Assembly: GCA_963923455.1 (NCBI GenBank)
Contig: CAWULT010000087.1
Coordinates: 1-19,670, forward strand
DNA: 19,670 bases
Source of the DNA: CAWULT01 sp963923455
Lineage (GTDB): Bacteria > Acidobacteriota > Vicinamibacteria > Vicinamibacterales > UBA2999
Reading direction: 5' to 3'
The position numbers were made by a program, and so were the translations under genes. The notes under the pieces were generated by a model. That model had not been told where the DNA came from, did not search any database, and saw only the letters and a list, made by a program, of their open reading frames with translations. Shown piece after piece: positions 8,272 through 16,359 of the stretch. How positions within the stretch are numbered: the stretch's first letter is position 1; each line of letters begins with the position of its first letter.

Positions 8272-8299
8272 TTGCAAATGGGCCAATCTTCAGTAGGAT
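8272..8299 (+). promoter_or_regulatory. Retained copy of the GntR promoter
   Basis: TTGCAA (8272-8277), a 16-base spacer and TAGGAT (8294-8299) reproduce the promoter at 6247-6274, with the flanking AAGAATTCGGATTGC and CAGTAGGATTC kept. It precedes the decayed regulator copy and then the PAP2/Vps62-like pair, for which it is the only visible promoter. Confidence 0.5.
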
Positions 8300-8337
8300 T
8301 CCAGCGCCGAACCACCGAGGCGCAGAGGCCGCCGTCG

Positions 8338-8588
8338 ATGTCGTACGTGCATCAGCCCGCCCCGCAGTCGCCGGCCTCCGCCCCGCGGCAGGCCCCGTCG
8401 GACATCGATCCGCAGACGAGCCGCGCCGGCTTCCGCCTGCCAGAGTCCCTGTGGCGGGGTGTGCTCCCGCGGGGGAACGGATGGCGGTGACGCTGCCGGG
8501 CCTCTCGCGGACGCAGATTCGGCTCGCACTCCAGGGACCGCGCACGGCACCGGGGGCACCGCTCATCGGACTCGCCACGCGTCCGTGA
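8338..8588 (+). pseudogene. Decayed, internally deleted copy of the GntR regulator gene
   Basis: The ATG and first 40 or so codons (MSYVHQPAPQ, then SDIDPQTSRAGFRL) align with the intact regulator at 6313. A one-base loss near 8471 shifts the frame, which then stops after RGNGWR (8488-8490). A second small deletion follows. The recognition-helix sequence is still readable in another frame (LSRTQIRLAL, about 8505-8535), then the copy jumps to the parental C-terminus (APGAPLI). It therefore keeps roughly parental residues 1-70 and 250-256 and lacks the whole FCD domain. Its last stop (TGA 8586-8588) overlaps the GTG start of the PAP2 gene. Confidence 0.82.
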
Positions 8589-9436
8589 AGGCCACACCGC
8601 CCATCGAGGCACTCTTCACGGTCTACTTCGCGTGCGCGGCTGTGGCGGCCGCCGCCCTCGACGCGCCCGTCTCGTCGCCGCTCGGCGCGGCCCTCGTCTG
8701 CGGCACCCTCGCCGTCTCCCGGGCACGCAACTTCTTTCGCGGCTCCGCGCCGTGGCGAGCGGTGCAGGACTGGCTCCCCTTGCCGCTCGTCGTCCTCGCT
8801 TACCGGCAGATGGACCTCCCAGCCTCCCAGGCCGCCCAGCGACAGTTCGGCGAACGGGTGCTGTGGCTCGACGACATCGTGCTCAGCCGTGTCGGGCTCG
8901 GCGAGGCCGTTCGCGCGGGGGGTCCGGCCGTCGCGGGAGCGTTCGAGCTCGTGTACGCGATGACGTATCTCGTACCCGTAGCGGCGGTGGCAATGCTCTA
9001 CCTGTCCGGCCGACGCGACCGGGTTCCCCGCTTCCACTACACATTTCTGGCCGGTACGCTCGCCGCCTACGCGCTGCTGCCGCTCTTTCCATCGGAGTCG
9101 CCACGGCTGCTCTTTCCGACGCACTGGCCCCCGCCCGACACCAGTCTGCGCCTGGTCAACATCTGGGTCCTCGACCACGCCGACATCCACCGCAGTGTGT
9201 GCCCCAGCGGCCATGTCGCCGCCGCCTGCTCGGCAGCCCTCGGTATGCAGGTTGCTTTACCCGAGCGCACGCGATACGCCGCGGTGCTCGGAACCATGGC
9301 GGCCGTGATCGCCGCGGCGACCGTCGTCGGCCGGTACCACTTCGTCGTCGATGTCGTAGCCGGCATCGCGGTCAGCGCGGTCGCTTGGCGCGTCACCAGC
9401 GCTGTTCTTCGCCTCGGGGAGATGAGAACTGGATGA
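8585..9436 (+). CDS. PAP2-superfamily integral membrane phosphatase/phosphotransferase
   Basis: This 283-residue membrane protein has about six hydrophobic segments (around residues 10-45, 62-75, 118-140, 152-168, 208-222, 233-268). It shows PAP2 motifs: PSGH at 207-210, the centre of motif 2, and G-R-Y-H-F-V-V-D at 249-256, carrying the motif 3 Arg, His and Asp. PSESPR at 169-174 and the overall layout resemble the inositolphosphotransferase/Aur1-like PAP2_3 branch, so the substrate may be a lipid phosphate or phospho-head-group. A GTG start is chosen because it overlaps the preceding stop and removes a non-homologous N-terminus. The next gene starts inside its stop codon (ATGA), so the two are translationally coupled. 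Confidence 0.85.
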   Translation: MKATPPIEALFTVYFACAAVAAAALDAPVSSPLGAALVCGTLAVSRARNFFRGSAPWRAVQDWLPLPLVVLAYRQMDLPASQAAQRQFGERVLWLDDIVLSRVGLGEAVRAGGPAVAGAFELVYAMTYLVPVAAVAMLYLSGRRDRVPRFHYTFLAGTLAAYALLPLFPSESPRLLFPTHWPPPDTSLRLVNIWVLDHADIHRSVCPSGHVAAACSAALGMQVALPERTRYAAVLGTMAAVIAAATVVGRYHFVVDVVAGIAVSAVAWRVTSAVLRLGEMRTG

Positions 9437-10929
9437 CAAGACACGACAGTTTCCCGTCGGTCGCACGCCCGGCCCCGCTTCCGCTGGCGCGATCGGGCCA
9501 CATCACCACCAGGGCTCTCGGCCGCCTCATGTTGCTCGCGACCGTGCTGCTGGCTGGCGGCGGTCAAGCCGTCGCCCAGCCTGACAGCGACGCCGCCTCG
9601 CCCTCCTTCTCACCCATCGAGCAGTTCGCCCTCGCCCGCGCTTTCGCACCGGTGTTCCTGCTGCACCCGGACGAGGCCTACCTGCCAGTGGCGCCGACGT
9701 TCCCCGAACCGTTCGGGACGACCCCGGAGGGCACGAGCCCCACCGACACGCCGACAGCCGCCCGCAGCGCACGCGACCGGGCCGGCCTGTACGATGCACT
9801 CTCGCGCGAGGATCGGCTCCGTGCGGCCGCGGTCGGCTACCGCGTCTACCCCGTCCGACGGCACGGCCGGTCACAGGTCGTCGTCGAGTACTGGTGCCAC
9901 TACGTCTTCAACGCGTTCACCATCCACGTGCCATGGCTGCCGCACTCGTTGCCGGGCAATCACCTGCAGGACCTGGAGCGGCTGTTCGTCGTGCTCGACG
10001 AGGACCCGGCGGAGGCCTACCTCCGCGCCGGCGACCGTGAGTCGTGGGTGCGGGCCGCCTTCACGGTGAGCCGCATCGTGGCCAACGCGCACACCGGTGG
10101 CGTGCCACCGAACCTGTACGATACGGAGGTCGGCGGGCCGGTCGCACTGCCTCTCGCGGTGCTGGTCGAGCGGGGCTCCCACGCAATGGCGCCCGACGTC
10201 GACCACGACGGACGATTCACACCCGGGGTCGACGGTACACCCACCGGCAAGCTGCTGTGGGGTATTCGCGACGACGGGCGGCTCTGGGGCTGGACGCGGC
10301 GGTCTGCAACGCCAGAACGCGATCCGGCCAGCGGACTGCGGCTGTGCCACGGCCCAGTGGACGACGCCGCGTGCGCCCCCTACGCGCTCTACCCCGTGGA
10401 CCGCGTGCAGCGGTGGTTCGCGGCCCTCGACCTGCCGAAGCAGGACCGCCTCGCTCTCACGGGCCGGACGTCGCTCTTCTGGAAGGTGTTCAGCGACGTA
10501 CGCGTCGAGGACCTCCTGGTGGCGCACGACCCGCCCGATGGCCTCGCGCTCGACTCGATGCTCAACCGCCGGCGCCGTGCGTCGCAGGGCATATTCGCGG
10601 GCAGCACGTCGGTATCGGGCGCGCCGGCGCTCGTGATGGGCGTGAGTCGCTACTGGGATGTGACATCGCGACGATGGCCCGACCTCGGGGTCGAGGGCAA
10701 TTTCGTGCTGCCGAGCGGCAGGCGTGGCATCCCCGAGTTGCTGCTGTTCGGCTCCTATCCGGTCGACGCCACCGTCAACGCGTTCGCGGGTGTCAGCCTC
10801 ACGTCGAACCGGAACACCAATGCGGACATCCTGCTCGGCACCGATATCCGGGTCGGCATCGTCCGGGTGCGTCCCTTCCGGCGTATTCGGGATGGTGTGA
10901 CCGGCGCACGCATCGCCGTCGCATTCTGA
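9433..10929 (+). CDS. Secreted Vps62-like protein
   Basis: This 498-residue exported protein has a hydrophobic signal stretch at residues 33-48 (MLLATVLLAGGGQAVA) after a long N-region; an internal ATG at 9529 (M33) is an alternative start. Three blocks fit the Vps62 family: FAPVFLLHPDEAYLP (71-85), GNHLQDLERLFVVLDE in place of the usual GNHxGDWE block, and LVERGSHAMAPD in place of the usual ArGSHA block. An EF-hand-like DVDHDG (255-260) follows directly. The C-terminal 100 or so residues form likely beta hairpins ending in IAVAF, an outer-membrane-like end. Vps62-like proteins have no settled enzymatic role. Coupling to the PAP2 gene suggests a shared job, perhaps on envelope lipids. Confidence 0.65.
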   Translation: MTRHDSFPSVARPAPLPLARSGHITTRALGRLMLLATVLLAGGGQAVAQPDSDAASPSFSPIEQFALARAFAPVFLLHPDEAYLPVAPTFPEPFGTTPEGTSPTDTPTAARSARDRAGLYDALSREDRLRAAAVGYRVYPVRRHGRSQVVVEYWCHYVFNAFTIHVPWLPHSLPGNHLQDLERLFVVLDEDPAEAYLRAGDRESWVRAAFTVSRIVANAHTGGVPPNLYDTEVGGPVALPLAVLVERGSHAMAPDVDHDGRFTPGVDGTPTGKLLWGIRDDGRLWGWTRRSATPERDPASGLRLCHGPVDDAACAPYALYPVDRVQRWFAALDLPKQDRLALTGRTSLFWKVFSDVRVEDLLVAHDPPDGLALDSMLNRRRRASQGIFAGSTSVSGAPALVMGVSRYWDVTSRRWPDLGVEGNFVLPSGRRGIPELLLFGSYPVDATVNAFAGVSLTSNRNTNADILLGTDIRVGIVRVRPFRRIRDGVTGARIAVAF

Positions 10930-11081
10930 CGTGCGCGCGAATGTCCGCCGATCCGTCCCCTTCTGCCCCGGCTGCCGCGAGCAGCGGTGCCGCCCGCGAA
11001 CCGCCATCCATGTCGGCCACGACCTGGCGGGCGCGGGCGTCCTCGGTCGAACGCCTCCGTAAGGGGCCGCCACCAATCCGG

Positions 11082-12803
11082 TCACTGGGCTCGTGACGGC
11101 GACTCTCGGCGCCGAACCAGCCCCGACGCGTGACAGGCACGATACGTCGCGTATCCGCCCGACAGATTGCGCACGCGGTAGCCGTGCTGCAGCAGGAACC
11201 GCGTGGCGAAGTACGACCGCTGCCCCACGCCGCAGTACATCCACAGCTCCCGGTCGCGCGGCAGCTCACCGTGCCGCTCCCGCATCTCGGAGAGGGGCAG
11301 GTTCTGGGCGCCCGGCACGTGCCCCGCCGCGTACTCGCCGGGCTCGCGCACGTCGACCACGAGCGCGGGCGTCTGCGCCACGTCGCGCCAGGAGGCCATC
11401 GGCATGTCGCCGTTCAGCACGTTCTGCGCCAGCATGCCGGCCAGGTTGACCGGGTCCTTCGCGGCGCCGAACTGCGGCGCGTAGCACAGCTCGGCCTCGG
11501 CCAGGTCGTGCACGGTGCCGCGGAACTGGATCGCCGTCGCGATGACGTCGATGCGCTTCTCCACGCCGGCCTCACCCACCGCCTGCGCACCCAGAATCCG
11601 GCCGTCGGGTACCGAGAACAAGAGCTTGAGGTGAATCGGGCTCGCGCCCGGGTAGTAGCCCGCGTGATGCCCCGGGTGCAGGTACACGGTCTCGAAGTTC
11701 GTGACGCCGGCGCGGCGCAGGCCCTTCTCGCCCGCCCCGGTGGACGCCACCGTGAGACCCAGCACGCCGACGACGGCGGTCGCCTGGATGCCTCGAAACC
11801 TGGTGGGCCGCCCCGCGATCGACTCGGCCGCAATGCGGCCCTGCCGGTTCGCAGGGCCCGCCAGCGGCAGCACGGTGTCCTGCCCCGTCACGACGTCGGA
11901 CACTTCCACGGCGTCGCCCATCGCCCAGATGTGAGGGTCCGACGTCCGCATCTGCTCGTCCACGACGATGCCGCCGCGCGGGCCGAGACGGAGGCCCGCG
12001 GCGCGGGCGAGTGCCGTCTCGGGCCGCACGCCGATGGCCAGGATGACGAGGTCGGCGGGCAGCGTCGCGCCGCTCTCGGCCACGACGACCAGGCGGCCGT
12101 CAGGCCCCTCGTCGATGCGCGCCAGGCCGTCGCCGAGCTGCAGGCGCACGCCGTGCGCCTCGAGGTGCGTCCGGAGCGGCGCGGCCACCTCCGGATCGAC
12201 CGACGGCATCAACTGCGGGGCCTTCTCGAGCACGGTGACCTCGAGCCCGCGATGGCGCAGGTTCTCCACCATCTCCAGCCCGATGAAGCCGCCGCCGACC
12301 ACCACCGCTGCCGTCGCCTGCCGCTCCGCGATCCACGCGCGGATGCGGCGCGAGTCGGGGATGTTCCGCACGGCGAACACGCCGGGCCGGTCGACCCCCG
12401 GAAGCGGCGGCCGGATCGGCGCCGCGCCGGGCGACAGCACCAGCACGTCGAAGGGCTCGGTGCGCATGTGGCCCGTGCGCAGGTCGCGCACCTCGATCGT
12501 GCGCGCCGCCGCGTCGACCGCGACGACGTCCGACTCGGTGTGGACGTCGATGTTGAAGCGCTGGCGGAAGAGCTCGGGCGAGGCCACGAGCAGCGTGCGC
12601 TCGTCGGCAATCACGTTGCCGACGTAGTACGGAAGCCCGCAGTTGGCGAACGCGACGTACGGGCCGCGATCGAAGACGGCGATCTCGGCGGTCTCGTCGA
12701 GGCGCCGGAGGCGCGCGGCGCACGAGGCGCCGCCGGCGACGCCGCCAACGATGAGCACACGACGGCCGGGGCCGCGCGACGGATCCGTCTCGGAACTGGT
12801 CAT
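11082..12803 (-). CDS. CoA-disulfide / persulfide reductase fused to rhodanese
   Basis: This 573-residue flavoenzyme has an FAD-binding Rossmann fold (VLIVGGVAGGASCAARL, from residue 17), the single active Cys of CoA-disulfide reductases in FANCGLPYY (C55), an NAD(P)H fold (VVVGGGFIGLEMVENL), a second FAD block (HIWAMGDAVEV) and a C-terminal dimerisation domain. A complete rhodanese domain follows (about 465-555) with active-site C524 in MYCGVGQRS. This is the CoADR-RHD/Npsr architecture, which reduces CoA-persulfide, polysulfide or disulfide using NAD(P)H in the cytoplasm. The ATG at 12803 has GTGGAG just upstream; the open frame extends further upstream without homology. It diverges from a pirin gene, suggesting a redox or sulfane-sulfur response. 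Its last 118 conserved bases recur at 8004-8121. Confidence 0.93.
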   Translation of the reverse strand: MTSSETDPSRGPGRRVLIVGGVAGGASCAARLRRLDETAEIAVFDRGPYVAFANCGLPYYVGNVIADERTLLVASPELFRQRFNIDVHTESDVVAVDAAARTIEVRDLRTGHMRTEPFDVLVLSPGAAPIRPPLPGVDRPGVFAVRNIPDSRRIRAWIAERQATAAVVVGGGFIGLEMVENLRHRGLEVTVLEKAPQLMPSVDPEVAAPLRTHLEAHGVRLQLGDGLARIDEGPDGRLVVVAESGATLPADLVILAIGVRPETALARAAGLRLGPRGGIVVDEQMRTSDPHIWAMGDAVEVSDVVTGQDTVLPLAGPANRQGRIAAESIAGRPTRFRGIQATAVVGVLGLTVASTGAGEKGLRRAGVTNFETVYLHPGHHAGYYPGASPIHLKLLFSVPDGRILGAQAVGEAGVEKRIDVIATAIQFRGTVHDLAEAELCYAPQFGAAKDPVNLAGMLAQNVLNGDMPMASWRDVAQTPALVVDVREPGEYAAGHVPGAQNLPLSEMRERHGELPRDRELWMYCGVGQRSYFATRFLLQHGYRVRNLSGGYATYRACHASGLVRRRESPSRAQ

Positions 12804-12975
12804 GACACGCTCCACAGGTGTGCGCTCGCGGCGCGGCCACGTCTGGGCCGCACGCGCGGGCCCCGGCGCGTCACCGCTGCACGCGCGAAGGACCGCGGGA
12901 CCAGATGATTGTAGGAGCAGGCGACTCCGACCGCCCATCTTGCATTCGGGGCCGGATCCGGTTGAAATCGTCCGC

Positions 12976-13671
12976 ATGATTGCCATTCGCAAGAGCGCCG
13001 AGCGCGGCTTCCGGGACCGCGGCTGGCTGCGATCCCACCTCACCTTCTCGTTCGGCGACTATCAGGACGGGATTCCGGCCTTCCGTGCCCTGCGGGTGCT
13101 GAACGAGGAACGCATCATGCCGGGCAAGGGCTTCGGCCCGCACAGCCACCGCGACATGGAGATCCTGTCCTTCATGATCGACGGACACCTGGCGCATCGC
13201 GACAGCCTGACCGGCCCGCACGTGCTCGGACCGGGTGAACTGCAGGCGATGACGGCCGGCGACGGCATCGTCCACAGCGAGTTCAACGCGTCGGACACCG
13301 AGCCGGCACACCTGCTGCAGATCTGGATCGCGCCACGGTCCGAGGACCTGACTCCGTCCTATCAGCAGATCGGATACAGCCCCGAGGACGCCCGCAGCCG
13401 GCTGCACCTGCTGGCGGCGCCGGAGGCGGCCGACCGGGAACGCACCGCGGTGATCAACCAGGACGCGCGGGTCTACGTGGCCGACATCGAGGCGGGCGAC
13501 CGGCTGACCCATCCGCTCGGCGACGGACGGCACGCCTGGGTGCAGGTGTTCCGCGGCACCGTCGACGTCAATGGCCGCTCGCTCGAGACGGGCGACGCGG
13601 CCGCCATCAGCGACGAGGCGTCCGTCGCCCTGTCGGGCGCGGGCGCCGTGCTGCTGTTCGACCTTCCCTGA
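12976..13671 (+). CDS. Pirin-family protein (cupin, putative quercetinase)
   Basis: This 231-residue double cupin has the pirin signature GFGPHSHRDMEILSFMIDG. The four metal ligands of pirins are all present: H56, H58, H100 and E102 (in GIVHSEF). Bacterial pirins of this length, such as YhhW, can cleave quercetin, while others act as redox-sensing regulators, so the physiological role is open. No good ribosome site precedes the ATG. A TTGCAT (12940-12945) and TGAAAT (12963-12968) pair with a 17-base spacer would start transcription almost at the ATG, so the message may be leaderless. It is followed after 8 bp by a flavodoxin-like gene and diverges from the persulfide reductase. Confidence 0.92.
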   Translation: MIAIRKSAERGFRDRGWLRSHLTFSFGDYQDGIPAFRALRVLNEERIMPGKGFGPHSHRDMEILSFMIDGHLAHRDSLTGPHVLGPGELQAMTAGDGIVHSEFNASDTEPAHLLQIWIAPRSEDLTPSYQQIGYSPEDARSRLHLLAAPEAADRERTAVINQDARVYVADIEAGDRLTHPLGDGRHAWVQVFRGTVDVNGRSLETGDAAAISDEASVALSGAGAVLLFDLP

Positions 13672-13679
13672 GGCAGATC

Positions 13680-14174
13680 ATGGCGCAACCCTCCGTCGTC
13701 GTCGCCTTCACGTCCCGCTGCGGCTCCACCGAAACGCTGGCGCACGCGGCTGCCGTCGGCACCGTCAACGCGCGGGCGCTGCCCCGCCTGCGGCGGCTCC
13801 CCGACGATGGCGCGCCGGTGCCGCCGGAGTGCGCGGCCACGCTCGCGCGCATGCAGAAGGAATACGTGGCGCCCACGGACGCCGACCTCACGAATACGCC
13901 CGGCCTGATCGTCGTGCCCAGTGCGGGCATGACACCGGCGTCCGAACCATGGCGCCCGCTGATGCAGACGCTCGAGCGCCTGTCCGCCTCGGGCGCCCTG
14001 GCCGGCAAGGTGGGCGCCGTGATCGACACGGGCGACCCCGCCACGACCGCCGCGTTCTCATCGGCGCTCGCGGGGCTGGGGATCTCGCTCGTGTCCGTCG
14101 AGGGCGCCGCGCGGGCGCACGGCCGGGCCGTGGGCGACACGCTGGCGGCGCGCCTCGCGCAGCCGCCGCGCTGA
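13680..14174 (+). CDS. Flavodoxin-like / WrbA-like protein
   Basis: This 164-residue protein opens with a beta strand and an FMN-phosphate loop (VVVAFTSRCGSTETLA, loop residues 11-19) typical of the flavodoxin fold. It then has the alternating strands and helices expected, with GLIVVPSAGMTPASEPW where NAD(P)H:quinone reductases of the WrbA type have the P-S-RFG-M loop; here the Arg-Phe-Gly is absent. It is shorter than WrbA (about 200), so flavin binding is likely but quinone reduction is unproven. It lies 8 bp after the pirin stop, with GAGG as ribosome site, and the two form an operon. It converges on the cytochrome gene with a 21-bp gap. Confidence 0.72.
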   Translation: MAQPSVVVAFTSRCGSTETLAHAAAVGTVNARALPRLRRLPDDGAPVPPECAATLARMQKEYVAPTDADLTNTPGLIVVPSAGMTPASEPWRPLMQTLERLSASGALAGKVGAVIDTGDPATTAAFSSALAGLGISLVSVEGAARAHGRAVGDTLAARLAQPPR

Positions 14175-14195
14175 GTCCGGACTCGCGCAGCCGGC

Positions 14196-14798
14196 CTACT
14201 GCGGCCAGGTCGCGTTCGGGTCGTAGTTGATGATGGTCTGGGGCGGCGCCGTGGGCACCATTGGCCTGAGGTACGGCTTCCCGACGGCCTTGTGGCACTG
14301 GTAGCAGCCTTCGAGCATGTTCCGGTAGGCCGTCTCGAACGCCTTCGGGTCCTTCTTCTCGACCGACTCCCTGAGCGGCGTCACCAGGGCTTTGTCGATG
14401 CCGTCGAACAGCGCCTTCATGTCCACTTCCAGGCCGTCCTGGCTCTTCCAGGTGGGCCGAATACGCAAGGTCCAACGAATGCGGTTGCGCGTTTCACTGG
14501 CCTCGAACGCGGCCAGGGGCCAATTCTGCTGCCTGGCGGCGAACCACAGACTGCTCATGTGATAGCCGACGTCGATCATCGTGTGCGACTGAGCGGGCAC
14601 GATGTCGTTGAGGTGCGCGACGTCGCGTTCGAGCGTCGACGCGCCGGCGGCTTCCGGTGCGGCAGGCGCCGCCTGGGCCGCCTGGGCCGGCTGCGCGCTG
14701 CCTGCTGGGGGTTGCGTCTGACACCCGCCGCCAGCGAATGCGACGAGGATCGAGACCAGGAGGAACGATGTCGGTCGACGACGCGGGAACGTGATCAT
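14196..14798 (-). CDS. Monohaem cytochrome c-like lipoprotein
   Basis: This 200-residue exported protein has a lipoprotein signal: hydrophobic FLLVSILVAFAGGGC with the lipidated Cys at 26. An Ala/Pro/Gln-rich linker at about 27-53 probably spans away from the membrane. A single CYQCH haem-c site lies at 165-169. The fold before it looks helical (HLNDIVPAQSHTMIDVGYHM, then WPLAAFEASETRNRIRWTLR), as in cytochrome c'-like or small four-helix proteins, where the haem site also sits near the C-terminus. The electron partner is not in the window. The ATG at 14798 gives a proper signal peptide; longer frames upstream add no homologous sequence. A -10-like TACACT lies about 9 bases upstream of the ATG. 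Confidence 0.78.
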   Translation of the reverse strand: MITFPRRRPTSFLLVSILVAFAGGGCQTQPPAGSAQPAQAAQAAPAAPEAAGASTLERDVAHLNDIVPAQSHTMIDVGYHMSSLWFAARQQNWPLAAFEASETRNRIRWTLRIRPTWKSQDGLEVDMKALFDGIDKALVTPLRESVEKKDPKAFETAYRNMLEGCYQCHKAVGKPYLRPMVPTAPPQTIINYDPNATWPQ

Positions 14799-14970
14799 GC
14801 GCGCCGAGTGTATCGCACCGTGCCGGCGCCGAGGACCGGATCCCGGGCGCCCCGAGTAGACTGCTCCCGCACGGACACGTGACCGAGTCCCATCGGGACC
14901 TGGCGAGGACATCGAGAGACCCTGCGCACCCGGATCGTCGCGCAGGCCTGAACGAAAGAAGGGGCTTCGA

Positions 14971-16359
14971 ATGGTCACCGAAACGGGAACGCAGGCCGGC
15001 GAGCGGTGCGGCGCGATGACGGTCAACGACGTGATCGACGGCCGGCCGGTGTCGCGGTTCCAGGCGCTGACGATCCTCGCGTGCGGCGTGGTCCTGCTGC
15101 TCGACGGGTTCGACACGCAGGCGATGGGCTTCCTCGTGCCACCCATCGCAGAGGAATTCGGCGTCCCCTTGAGCGCCTTCGGTCCGGTGCTCTCCGCGGG
15201 ACTGTTCGGGCTGATGCTCGGCGCGATGGGCGTCGGTCCAATCGCCGATCGCTGGGGACGCAGGGCCGCGATCATCGTGTCGGCCCTCATCTTCGGCGGC
15301 TTCTCGCTGGCCACGCCGAGCGCCGACACGGTTGGCGAACTGGCGGTGCTTCGCTTCCTGACCGGGCTGGGCCTCGGCGGGGCAATGCCGAACGTGGTCT
15401 CGCTCGCCTCCGAGTACGCGCCGAGGCGGCTGCAGCCCGTCCTCGTCACGCTGATCTTCGTCGGCATGGGCGGCGGTGCCGTGCTCGCCAGCCTGGTCGG
15501 TGGCGCGCTACTGCCCGTCTGGGGCTGGCGCTCGGTCTTCTACGTGGGCGGGGTCCTCCCGCTCGCGCTGGCGCTCGTGCTCGCCAGGACGCTGCCCGAG
15601 TCGGTGCGGTTCCTCACCGAGAGGGGCGCCGACCCGGCGCGCGTCCGCGCAATCCTGCTCCGCATCGCGCCCGACCTCGGCGACACACCCATCACCGCGG
15701 CCCCCCCGGCCCGACGCACCGGCGTCGCCGTCACGCAGCTCTTCACCGACGGGCGCGCGGCCGGCACCCTGCTCCTGTGGGTGCCGTTCTTCATGAACCT
15801 GCTGATCCTCTACTTCATCCTGAGCTGGCTCCCGAGCCTGCTGCGCCAGGCCGGCATGCCGGTCTCCGCCGGCATCACCGCCGTGCTCTCCTTCAGCATC
15901 GGCGGCATCGTCGGCACCACCCTCCAGGGACCGCTCATGAAGTCGATGGGCGTCTTCGCTGCCATCCTGAGCGAGTTCGTGGCGTCGCTGGGGCTCGTCG
16001 TGCTCGCGTCGGTGATCTTCGCGAACTTCCCGGTGATGATGGCGGTGACCTTCGTGCTCGGCATCACGGTGCAGGGCGCCCAGGCCGGCATGAACGCGCT
16101 CTCGGCCACCTACTATCCGACGACGATCCGCTCGACGGGCGTCGGCTGGGCGCTCGGCGTGGGCCGGATCGGCTCGATCGTCGGGCCGATGATCGGCGGC
16201 GTCATGCTGTCGATGGCGTGGACGCCCCAGCAGATCTTCATGGCCGGGGCGGTGCCCGCGCTCTGCGCGGCACTGGCCGTAATGGTCAGCGGGCGAGCCC
16301 AGGGGACCGCCAGTCCCTTCCGGCAGGACCCCGCCGCACAGGCGGGGCCGGCGCACTGA
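14971..16359 (+). CDS. MFS transporter, aromatic acid:H+ symporter (AAHS) type
   Basis: This 462-residue protein has twelve hydrophobic helices. It carries AAHS hallmarks: DGFDTQ in helix 1 (residues 45-50), the loop 2-3 motif GPIADRWGRR (89-98), FLTGLGLGGAMPN in helix 4, and YPTTIRSTGVGWALGVGRIGS in the second half. PcaK, BenK and MhpT belong to this group and import 4-hydroxybenzoate, benzoate or phenylpropionates with protons across the inner membrane. AAGAAGGGG before the ATG supports this start; M16 is an alternative. The nearby HpaB-type hydroxylase makes a phenolic acid a reasonable substrate. A perfect 7-bp hairpin with CCCCGCC/GGCGGGG arms (16329-16347) overlaps the last codons and may help termination. 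Confidence 0.9.
   Translation: MVTETGTQAGERCGAMTVNDVIDGRPVSRFQALTILACGVVLLLDGFDTQAMGFLVPPIAEEFGVPLSAFGPVLSAGLFGLMLGAMGVGPIADRWGRRAAIIVSALIFGGFSLATPSADTVGELAVLRFLTGLGLGGAMPNVVSLASEYAPRRLQPVLVTLIFVGMGGGAVLASLVGGALLPVWGWRSVFYVGGVLPLALALVLARTLPESVRFLTERGADPARVRAILLRIAPDLGDTPITAAPPARRTGVAVTQLFTDGRAAGTLLLWVPFFMNLLILYFILSWLPSLLRQAGMPVSAGITAVLSFSIGGIVGTTLQGPLMKSMGVFAAILSEFVASLGLVVLASVIFANFPVMMAVTFVLGITVQGAQAGMNALSATYYPTTIRSTGVGWALGVGRIGSIVGPMIGGVMLSMAWTPQQIFMAGAVPALCAALAVMVSGRAQGTASPFRQDPAAQAGPAH

Noticed and set aside
8459..8584. N-terminal extension of the PAP2 protein
   Set aside because: These codons lie in the decayed GntR copy and read as low-complexity residues; the GTG at 8585 is a better start.
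7976..9214. Upstream extension of the SGNH-like gene frame
   Set aside because: The extension runs antisense through the PAP2 gene and the pseudogene; a GTG at 7975 directly precedes a proper signal peptide.
11130..12908. 592-codon rightward open frame opposite the reductase
   Set aside because: It is a GC-bias shadow; the reductase strand has FAD, NAD and rhodanese motifs.
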